Part shown: positions 7,495 through 12,813 of the stretch, in pieces
Layout: each line of letters opens with the position of its first letter
How positions within the stretch are numbered: the stretch's first letter is position 1
NCBI GenBank assembly: GCA_016926925.1
Contig: JAFGNQ010000001.1
Span: 1 to 15,038, forward strand
Length of the DNA stretch: 15,038 bases
Reading direction: 5' to 3'
DNA from: Candidatus Aminicenantota bacterium
GTDB taxonomy: Bacteria > Acidobacteriota > Aminicenantia > Aminicenantales > Aminicenantaceae
The notes under the pieces: model-generated
The model's database searches: none
What the model saw: the letters and a program-made list of their open reading frames with translations, nothing else
Told to the model about the DNA's origin: nothing
Translations under genes and position numbers: made by a program

Positions 7495-7870
7495 ATCGGT
7501 CCTCCTCGGATTTTACCTAGTAAATCTCCGGTAATTTCTTCCGTAAGATACCACGCTATTCCACATCCGTCCAGCACAAATTCCAGAGTATATGTGCCCC
7601 TTTTTCCTGACAGGGCCATATCGATAGACAAAAAAAGCGAGTCACAGTATGTTTGAGTCGCATGATAGCAGATAGTGGGGTCTTCGGCTCACGACTGGGA
7701 TTACGAAGAGCGAGGCTTTGTCTGTATGAGTCGCATGGTGGTTGGTGGGGGGGGTCTTCGACGAATATAGACAAAGCGGAGCTCTTCCCCCAATCATTGA
7801 ATTTGAGATCAACAAGATAAGTATATGCATCCTTCGAGATAGAGGGAAAAAGCCGCCTTCTGTCTGGGAA
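7495..7870. other. Non-coding gap upstream of folD holding a composite repeat
   Basis: No convincing gene lies in this 376-base stretch. Its centre (7654-7787) is the composite repeat described separately. The folD-proximal part (7495-7620) should contain the folD promoter, but I could not find a good -35/-10 pair. The part next to the zinc-ribbon gene's stop (7788-7870) shows no clear terminator or other structure. Confidence 0.6.
7654..7787. repeat. REP/BIME-like composite of direct and inverted repeats
   Basis: Two direct copies start with TGAGTCGCATG and end with GGGGTCTTCG: 7654-7686 and 7727-7760, offset by 73 bases. They are interleaved with an imperfect inverted repeat: 7705-7727 (GAAGAGC, 3 bases, GCTTTGTCT, 1 base, TAT) pairs with 7765-7787, matching at 19 of 23 positions. 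A smaller inverted pair, TCTTCG (7681-7686) and CGAAGA (7704-7709), nests inside. An ATAGACAAA word also occurs just outside at 7624-7632. The second copy contains a G-rich run (about 7737-7754). Mixed direct and inverted order in a non-coding gap is typical of dispersed extragenic palindromic elements; no other copy exists in this window. Confidence 0.65.
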
Positions 7871-8419
7871 TTACTCCTCTTTACGCAACTTCACTCCGCA
7901 GAACGGACACGCCTTCCAACCTTCCTCGATCTCCTTCCCGCAAGAAGGACAGACATGCTTCATCGGAGCAGCGCAGTGGGGACAGTAAGCAAAGCTCGGG
8001 CTTACGGCTTTTTGACACTTCGGGCAGGTCTGCATCACACTGTCAACGGGAGCGGCACGGGGACTTTCCGAGCGCAAAATAAGATAGATCACCAGACCGA
8101 CCAAATTCCCTATGAACACCAACAAGGCCCAGAGCACACCGTTCATGCCGCGTCGCTCGGCATCGCGATAAACCCAGACAATCATAAAGATCCAGATTAT
8201 CAAAAACACCAGGGACAAAGCGGACAAAGAAGAAAACCGCATCCAATCAGGACCGAAGTGAAAACGGTCCCAGTCAGGAACACGCACCAGGTGCGATATG
8301 CTGGAAAACACGCCGAAGGGAGCGATGAAGAAGGGCGACATTCGCCAAGAAAAGACAAATAAGGCTAGAAACACCACCAAAATGATAAGCGCTATTGTTT
8401 TGCCCGATGATGCGGCCAT
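7871..8419 (-). CDS. Membrane protein with C-terminal double zinc ribbon
   Basis: This 182-residue protein has an N-terminal helix (about 7-24), two further helices (about 66-83 and 95-116) joined by WVYRDAERRGMNG, and a cytoplasmic tail with two zinc ribbons: Cys132/135/146/149 and Cys157/160/171/174. The helix pair around YRDAERRGMNGVLWALLVFIGN resembles the short phospholipase-D-N-terminal-like membrane module found in many small bacterial membrane proteins; it has no catalytic residues. The start has a strong AAAGGAGG ribosome binding site. It lies 52 bases downstream of the anti-sigma gene on the same strand, so it is probably the third gene of the ECF sigma operon. It could be a metal-dependent sensor, an adaptor or a scaffold at the membrane; no function is established by the sequence. 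Confidence 0.85.
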   Translation of the reverse strand: MAASSGKTIALIILVVFLALFVFSWRMSPFFIAPFGVFSSISHLVRVPDWDRFHFGPDWMRFSSLSALSLVFLIIWIFMIVWVYRDAERRGMNGVLWALLVFIGNLVGLVIYLILRSESPRAAPVDSVMQTCPKCQKAVSPSFAYCPHCAAPMKHVCPSCGKEIEEGWKACPFCGVKLRKEE

Positions 8420-8436
8420 AAGACACCTCCTTTTCG

Positions 8437-8461
8437 ATGCCCTTCGAAATCCTCAGGGCAT
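8437..8461. repeat. Hairpin in the leader of the zinc-ribbon gene
   Basis: ATGCCCT (8437-8443) and AGGGCAT (8455-8461) are exact inverted repeats around an 11-base loop. On the minus-strand transcript the hairpin lies between the anti-sigma stop and the zinc-ribbon gene, ending only a few bases before its ribosome binding site (about 8427-8433). No U-run follows, so processing or translational control is more likely than termination. Confidence 0.45.
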
Positions 8462-8471
8462 GCGAATATAT

Positions 8472-8990
8472 TTATAAGACAAGTTTTTTATTCCCGCCTA
8501 AGGTGTTGCCGCCCCGGCACTCCCGGAGCTTGGTGACCAGAACCGGTGCGAAAAAGAGCATCACCACATTCTGCGCCAAAAGAGTGAGAGCCAGAATCGC
8601 TTGAAAGGGGACTGTATTTCCCGACTCGAAACCGGGAAGAAACGATATCACCAAAATTCCGGTCAGGATGACAAGCAGGATGAGGGCAGTCCAGACAAGG
8701 CCCGGTATGGACGCAGAGCGGATTCTGGATAGCACGCCAGAATCGGGAAGAGTGCTCCGGTCCGCAAGGTAGCGGCAGCCCGCGAGAGTTCGCTCCTCCA
8801 GATCTTCAGACAGCACAGGGACGGATACGGTTTTGAGTTCCTCCCTGATGCGGGCCAAATCTTTCTTAAATTGAGAACAAGAAACACATCGCAACACATG
8901 CCGGTCGAGCATCCCTGCCTCATCGAGGCTTAAGGGCCTCTCGGATGCGTCAATCATCAAACGCTCAATGTCTTTGCATCGCATGTCCAT
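8472..8990 (-). CDS. Zinc-binding anti-sigma factor (ZAS, zf-HC2 type), membrane-anchored
   Basis: This 172-residue protein starts with a ZAS-type zinc finger: Cys5 plus His31-x3-Cys35-x2-Cys38, the ligand pattern of RsrA/ChrR-like anti-sigma factors. A helical linker follows, then two transmembrane segments (about 97-119 and 130-152) and a short basic tail. The N-terminal domain should hold the ECF sigma factor in the cytoplasm while the helices anchor it in the membrane. Its start overlaps the sigma coding region by 34 bases, implying translational coupling. A second in-frame ATG at 8984 is equally possible, as the AGAGAG purine stretch serves either poorly. Signal release could be redox, zinc loss or proteolysis; the sequence does not decide. 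Identity as an anti-sigma factor rests on the motif and on gene order. Confidence 0.88.
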   Translation of the reverse strand: MDMRCKDIERLMIDASERPLSLDEAGMLDRHVLRCVSCSQFKKDLARIREELKTVSVPVLSEDLEERTLAGCRYLADRSTLPDSGVLSRIRSASIPGLVWTALILLVILTGILVISFLPGFESGNTVPFQAILALTLLAQNVVMLFFAPVLVTKLRECRGGNTLGGNKKLVL

Positions 8991-9577
8991 CTCTCTTTTT
9001 TGGGGTTGTAGGCCGCAAGCTCTTTCCTAAGCCGCTTCACGGTCCGGTGCAGCAGAGACTTGACCGTGCCGACGGGAAGGCCGATAATCTCGCTGATTTC
9101 CCTATATTGAAAACCCTCAATTTCCTTGAGCGCGAAAATCCACCGCTGTCGTTCCGGCAGCTTTGCGATCGCTCGCTGGAGGGCTTTATGGATATCAATG
9201 TCCTCTAACGCGCAGGATGAACTGCTGCTGCTTTGTCCCAGTATATAAGGATGAAATTCATGATTCAGGCTGGAATCCCTGGATATCCCGATAAAAAAAA
9301 GCCGTCTGATTCGTTTCTTTCGCAAATCATCCTTATGAATGTTGGCCACAACGGTGAAGAGCCAGGCTTTGAACCTTTCCCTGTCGATCTCTCCGGGGAA
9401 TAGGCGCACAACACGCAGCCAGGCCTCCTGGAACAAATCCTCTGCCTCTCCCCGATTCCGGGTGAGATGACAAGCGAAACGGTAGACGGAGGATTTGTAC
9501 ACATGGAACAGCTCTTCGAAATCCGGCGGAATCTGGGAAGTCAGGCCTGTCCGGAGGCTGCGATTCTCAGGCTTCAC
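8957..9577 (-). CDS. ECF-family RNA polymerase sigma factor
   Basis: I choose the GTG at 9577-9575 as the start, giving 206 residues. It has AGGAG 6 bases upstream, while the in-frame ATG at 9640 has no ribosome binding site and lies upstream of the candidate promoter. Region sigma-2 covers about residues 20-90 (FEELFHVYKSSVYRFACHLT, then EAEDLFQEAWLRVV and FKAWLFTVVANIHKDDLRKK). Region sigma-4 covers about 132-186 (LPERQRWIFALKEIEGFQYR, then EISEIIGLPVGTVKSLLHRT), a clear helix-turn-helix for -35 recognition. A serine-rich linker (116-121) joins them. It is the first gene of an operon with the anti-sigma and zinc-ribbon genes. The upstream motif suggests autoregulation. Family call is secure; the ECF subgroup and inducing signal are unknown. 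Confidence 0.94.
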   Translation of the reverse strand: MKPENRSLRTGLTSQIPPDFEELFHVYKSSVYRFACHLTRNRGEAEDLFQEAWLRVVRLFPGEIDRERFKAWLFTVVANIHKDDLRKKRIRRLFFIGISRDSSLNHEFHPYILGQSSSSSSCALEDIDIHKALQRAIAKLPERQRWIFALKEIEGFQYREISEIIGLPVGTVKSLLHRTVKRLRKELAAYNPKKERWTCDAKTLSV

Positions 9578-9608
9578 GAAAAACTCCTGTCTCTGCCATT
9601 TCACACCG

Positions 9609-9634
9609 TAAGACGTATGAGACGAAGAAAGGTT
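9609..9634 (-). promoter_or_regulatory. Candidate ECF promoter for the sigma operon
   Basis: Read on the minus strand, AACCTT (9634-9629), 11 bases, then TACGTCTTA (9617-9609). This also reads as GAAC-N16-CGTC, the usual spacing of ECF-type -35 and -10 elements. Transcription would start near 9604, some 27 bases before the GTG at 9577. A near copy precedes the divergent small gene. Confidence 0.6.
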
Positions 9635-9662
9635 CTGCATGAACCCATATATATTTTTTCGC

Positions 9663-9672
9663 GCAGCGCTGC
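9663..9672. promoter_or_regulatory. Palindrome between the divergent ECF promoters
   Basis: GCAGCGCTGC is a perfect 10-base palindrome in otherwise AT-rich DNA, between the two proposed ECF promoters. It could be an operator for a second regulator; a palindrome of this length can also occur by chance, so this is a weak call. Confidence 0.25.
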
Positions 9673-9747
9673 ATCAAATTCAGGAATTCAGCAAAAATTT
9701 TCAGTTGTTTCATTTATGGCAAATAAAAGTATTTGTCTGTTTGAGGA

Positions 9748-9774
9748 AACCTTTTACCGGGAAAATACGTCTAA
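9748..9774 (+). promoter_or_regulatory. Candidate ECF promoter for the divergent small gene
   Basis: AACCTT (9748-9753), 12 bases, then TACGTCTAA (9766-9774): almost the same two boxes as in front of the sigma gene, with a spacer one base longer. Transcription would start near 9780, about 48 bases before the ATG at 9828. Confidence 0.5.
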
Positions 9775-9827
9775 CAAATATAAGGACGGACAATACTGAG
9801 AGGATTACGATATAAAAAGAGGCGAAA

Positions 9828-10046
9828 ATGGTTCTAAGGGATATTTTGCAAAAACTCGTTGAGGACGAAGAAAGGATATGGCTGAGTGATCGCAAAGGGG
9901 ATTGGAATGCCTCCGATCTTTTGACTAAGCTTTCAGAACCCATGCTGAAAAGGCAAGCCCATCTCCAGCCTGGTTTGTACATCGCCCTCATTAATGACGG
10001 CGGTTACCTGGGAGAAGTGCTGTATCGAGTCAAGTCAAGAGCCTAG
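9828..10046 (+). CDS. Small hypothetical protein, likely ECF regulon member
   Basis: This 72-residue protein is not one I recognise. It is mixed and charged, without a signal peptide or transmembrane helix: an amphipathic N-terminus (MVLRDILQKLVEDEERIWLS), a central Lys/Leu-rich helix-like stretch, and a C-terminal half reading LQPGLYIALINDGGYLGEVLYRV. An AAGAGG ribosome binding site lies 5 bases before the ATG. It is transcribed away from the ECF sigma operon, and the ECF-like motif at 9748-9774 suggests that sigma factor controls it. It converges with the SPOR/NlpC gene, with 115 bases between. An overlapping minus-strand frame also exists; I prefer this one because of its ribosome binding site and promoter-like motif. 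Confidence 0.65.
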   Translation: MVLRDILQKLVEDEERIWLSDRKGDWNASDLLTKLSEPMLKRQAHLQPGLYIALINDGGYLGEVLYRVKSRA

Positions 10047-10161
10047 CCCCTCCTTTTCAGCGCTGCCCCTGCGCAATTCTAATCAATCGCTAACAGGCAA
10101 CAGAAAGAGAGGCCTATGTCTTTTCCCTCATCTTACTTTTTTCTTAAAGATCATGCCCGGC

Positions 10162-10932
10162 TCACTTCAGATAGCTGCGAGCCCCAACGAATCGCTTATG
10201 GAAATAGCGGCTTGATAGATGATCGGCCCGGATTTTTTTATTCCTGCCAGGAGCATGGATGAATGTGTCTTGACCGGTGTATATCCCCACATGGGTTACA
10301 TTCCCCCTTTGAGAGGTGTCAAAAAAAACCAGGTCTCCTCTTAAAAGCCGGCTTTGCGGGATGGGCGTTCCCGCCTGCCATTGTTCCCGAGAGGACCGGG
10401 GAAGGTTCAAGCCGTTCAACTGATACACAGCCATAGTCATGCCGCTGCAGTCAAAACCCTCCTCAGGCGAAGTGCCTCCCCAAGCATAGGGAAGACCGAT
10501 GAAGTTCTTGGCCGTTTCCACGAGTTCGTTACGAAGAAATTCTTCGCCGAATTCCCGCTCCTTGCTGACGGCATACTCCTCGGGGCTCACGATAAAATAA
10601 TCCGAAAGCACACCTGCCAGCATCAGATCTTCCGCTTTCCGCCGAGCATCCTCTCGAGTTGCGAAATCTCCGAAACGGACCTTGATCAGCCCGGATTCAT
10701 GGACGAAATAAAAAGCGTTCAGATCTTGGCGGTTCAAGGAATTCGTCAACCGAACGGCATTGCTCACCACAGAGAAGGCTCCTGCTTGAACGGTATAACC
10801 GAGTTGAGACAGCTCCTTGGCCGGGGGGATCGGCTCAGGGGGCACGGATACCTGAATCTCCCTTCGACAGCAGATAAGAAACAACAGAATCACGAATCCC
10901 AGAAGAGAGCAACTTTTTTTAAGAAATTTCAT
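10162..10932 (-). CDS. SPOR-domain plus NlpC/P60 cell-wall hydrolase, predicted lipoprotein
   Basis: This 256-residue protein has an N-terminal hydrophobic signal ending in LFLICC (Cys21/22), suggesting lipid modification although the lipobox is not canonical. A SPOR domain follows (about 44-117: YTVQAGAFSVVSNAVRLTNS, later VRFGDFATREDARRKAEDL), which binds denuded peptidoglycan glycans at division sites. The C-terminal NlpC/P60 domain (about 135-254) has catalytic Cys162 in FDCSGM, His214 in HVGIY and His226 in FIHAPG, and should cut D-Glu-meso-DAP or related stem-peptide bonds. The product is therefore a peptidoglycan endopeptidase targeted to septal or stripped wall. A short AAGGG precedes the ATG. 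It lies downstream of the 81-residue gene on the same strand, with an intrinsic terminator between them, so it probably has its own promoter. Confidence 0.92.
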   Translation of the reverse strand: MKFLKKSCSLLGFVILLFLICCRREIQVSVPPEPIPPAKELSQLGYTVQAGAFSVVSNAVRLTNSLNRQDLNAFYFVHESGLIKVRFGDFATREDARRKAEDLMLAGVLSDYFIVSPEEYAVSKEREFGEEFLRNELVETAKNFIGLPYAWGGTSPEEGFDCSGMTMAVYQLNGLNLPRSSREQWQAGTPIPQSRLLRGDLVFFDTSQRGNVTHVGIYTGQDTFIHAPGRNKKIRADHLSSRYFHKRFVGARSYLK

Positions 10933-11047
10933 GACTTGCCCTTATGATACATGAAAAGCTTATCCAAGAAAATTACTAAAACGCTCTTGGAGAAAGAGGC
11001 GGACGGGCTGAGGCCGCTAACCACAGTTTATCCAGAGGGTTTAGAGG

Positions 11048-11100
11048 AAAAAAGAGGGATCAGGATAGTTCTTCAGCAAGAGACGGAAGCCTGACCCCTC
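11048..11100 (-). terminator. Intrinsic terminator after the 81-residue gene
   Basis: On the minus strand, GAGGGGTCAGG (11100-11090) pairs with CCTGATCCCTC (11064-11054): 11 pairs in RNA with one G-U. The stem extends inward through CTTCC/GGAAG-type pairing (11086-11089 with 11071-11074) across a 6-base bulge. Six T residues follow directly (11053-11048). It sits 30 bases past the stop of the 81-residue gene and upstream of the SPOR/NlpC start. Confidence 0.75.
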
Positions 11101-11129
11101 AAACCGTTTATTGAAAATGGAGACCAGAT

Positions 11130-11375
11130 TTACATCCGTTCAAGCTTGAATTCGGAATCCGGTTCGGTGGTCCTGATCTCGAATTCGGACAGACGGTTGA
11201 TCATGTTCCTGTCCGAAAGCTGTTTTTTTATCTCAAGTGCTCTTCGTTTGTTGAAAATTCCCAATAATGATTTGTTGCCCATTTCATCATAGAGGTATAA
11301 AACTTTTTTACACTTGGCCCTTTTAGCGGCTTCCTCTATCTGTGTCTCGTAATCTATAAGCTGAGGTGCTTGCAT
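11130..11375 (-). CDS. Small hypothetical cytoplasmic protein
   Basis: I do not recognise this 81-residue protein. The ATG at 11375 is preferred over an in-frame start at 11417 because GGAG lies 9 bases before it; the longer form would only add a hydrophobic 14-residue extension. The protein is rich in Lys, Glu and Arg: an N-terminal helix-like stretch (about 8-20, TQIEEAAKRAKCKK), a short strand VLYLYDEMGNK, then IFNKRRALEIKKQLSDRNMI and a C-terminal FEIRTTEPDSEFKLERM. No signal peptide, zinc motif or membrane helix is visible. Its own strong terminator (11048-11100) and ribosome binding site argue that it is real. It lies 141 bases downstream of the aminotransferase-like gene on the same strand; no functional link is evident. 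Confidence 0.65.
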   Translation of the reverse strand: MQAPQLIDYETQIEEAAKRAKCKKVLYLYDEMGNKSLLGIFNKRRALEIKKQLSDRNMINRLSEFEIRTTEPDSEFKLERM

Positions 11376-11516
11376 CTTCTTAAACTCCGTAAAAATATAC
11401 AGCAAAAAACATGCCAAATATCGTTGAAATATTTATAAGGTAGTGCCGGTCTGTTTTTTCCAGATTGCAGATGTAACGATTGGAATGGAATCAATCATAC
11501 AAGCTCAGGATTCCGT

Positions 11517-12605
11517 TCAAATGACGTATTTGTACAATCGTATTCCAACCGGGATCTTTGTCTTTTCCTGGTAGAGATTCCAATAGGTCGTCCTGGCTTT
11601 GCCGAGTTGATGGTAGAGATCATGGTCTTTATCAGGCTCATGCGTGACAAGGACATTTCCTTCATTATCCATTAACAGGAGCTTTTCACACCGGTTCAAA
11701 ATTCCCGCTGTTCCCACGCTGCAAACTGCGATCAGTTGACCGGTTTTGACCTTGTCGATCAACTCGGCGTATGTCATATCCCTCTCTTCGACAGAGATAC
11801 CCATCTCCTTGAGGATGACGACTACCCCCTGGATCGTGACCGAAGGCAGAATCAACGGACTCTCGGGAATCTTGATTATGGTGCCGTTGCGAAGGGCGAA
11901 CAGGCAGCAGGAGCTATCCCATTCCGTGATCTTCCGATCACCGAAAGGCTTGTCCGGCCTGTCATCAAGAAACAGTGCGGCGGATGCCTCGGGAAGAACA
12001 TCTTTGGCCGCATCGACGGCCTTCATGCTTATCACATAGTTCGTGCTCAATTTAAGGCAACCCGTTTGGTTGATGGATACGGCCCTCACCATGTTCGGCA
12101 CGACAACCCCGGAAAAAGGCTCTCCGAGATAGCGTTCGTATCGAAAAGCGATCGCCCGCAAAGAAGGCTTTGTCGGAAAGGTCACCCCAACAGATTGTTC
12201 CTCGGCGAAGGTGAAGGGACGCAAATAGCCTTGAGCGCTCAAATCCGCCATTTCATCTAAAAATTTCCGCATAGCGGGATCTTCCAAAAAACGATGGATG
12301 AAGATGTTTTCCATCTCTTCCACTATCGGGACTAAAGATTGTTGTTTTCTCGCCAAACAAAAAGACATGCTCCGCTGAAGCCGCTCGAGATTCCGATGCC
12401 AGTTGCAAAAAATAACTTCCAGATTGTCTTTCTGGTTTTTTTTGCAAAAAAACTTGATGCCCTCGAAAGTCAAAAACTGCCCGTAATGAATCGACCGTGA
12501 GACAGCATATACTTTGTCGTCGGCATCGAACAGATCAAAATCTTTTCCATCGAGTAGATAGCGCATCTGCTTCGGAGCAAACTTCACGCCTTCAAATGTC
12601 GCCAT
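11517..12605 (-). CDS. Divergent branched-chain-aminotransferase-like PLP protein (fold type IV)
   Basis: This 362-residue protein aligns by eye with branched-chain aminotransferases along its whole length. IHYGQFLTFEGIKFF (39-53) corresponds to the family YGQ-FEG-KAY segment and FCNWHRNLERLQRS to the F-P-HxxRL segment. VVPNMVRAVSINQTGCLKLS (168-187) continues to TNY, giving K-x-x-x-N-Y, with Lys185 in the PLP-lysine position (family K-GGNY). TEW (227-229) matches the TEVG glutamate, and VGTA (297-300) matches the phosphate-binding GTGTA loop. Several glycines of the consensus are replaced and the C-terminus differs, so IlvE activity should not be assumed; a D-amino-acid aminotransferase, an aminodeoxychorismate-lyase-like enzyme or a non-canonical transaminase is possible. 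AAGGAG precedes the ATG by 7 bases. The gene is monocistronic or leads the 81-residue gene. Confidence 0.78.
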   Translation of the reverse strand: MATFEGVKFAPKQMRYLLDGKDFDLFDADDKVYAVSRSIHYGQFLTFEGIKFFCKKNQKDNLEVIFCNWHRNLERLQRSMSFCLARKQQSLVPIVEEMENIFIHRFLEDPAMRKFLDEMADLSAQGYLRPFTFAEEQSVGVTFPTKPSLRAIAFRYERYLGEPFSGVVVPNMVRAVSINQTGCLKLSTNYVISMKAVDAAKDVLPEASAALFLDDRPDKPFGDRKITEWDSSCCLFALRNGTIIKIPESPLILPSVTIQGVVVILKEMGISVEERDMTYAELIDKVKTGQLIAVCSVGTAGILNRCEKLLLMDNEGNVLVTHEPDKDHDLYHQLGKARTTYWNLYQEKTKIPVGIRLYKYVI

Positions 12606-12661
12606 AGAATGACTCCTTTCTCTTAGGTTAAAAATTCGAAACGATATAAAAAGAAAATTTC

Positions 12662-12690
12662 ATATAAAAACTGCAATGGGTTTGAAACAA
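12662..12690 (-). promoter_or_regulatory. Possible sigma70 promoter for the aminotransferase-like gene
   Basis: On the minus strand TTGTTT (12690-12685), 17 bases, TTATAT (12667-12662) lies about 57 bases before the ATG at 12605, in an AT-rich leader. The boxes match the consensus only moderately. Confidence 0.3.
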
Positions 12691-12813
12691 TCTTGATTGA
12701 GGATCACGCCTGTCCATTTGCACATCTATAATAGTCAGAAAGGCATGACAAATCAAAGCATCCTATCATTATTTTTCTACTGCCGAGGAAACGGACACAG
12801 CTTCCCGCAACGA

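Noticed and set aside
6847..7656. 269-codon plus-strand open frame over folD
   Set aside because: FolD on the opposite strand has all catalytic motifs; this frame has none and runs into the repeat region.
7556..7830. Two short minus-strand frames across the folD upstream gap
   Set aside because: They are translations of the direct/inverted repeat element, with repeated peptide words and no ribosome binding site.
7742..8362. 206-codon plus-strand open frame
   Set aside because: It is antisense to the zinc-ribbon membrane protein, shows low-complexity polar composition and has no domain.
9710..9991. 93-codon minus-strand frame overlapping the small plus-strand gene
   Set aside because: Ser/Phe/Leu-rich antisense translation without ribosome binding site; the plus-strand frame has one plus an upstream promoter motif.
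11487..11514. Inverted repeat GGAATC/GATTCC after the aminotransferase-like stop
   Set aside because: 6 bp stem with a 16-base loop and no T-run; likely chance.
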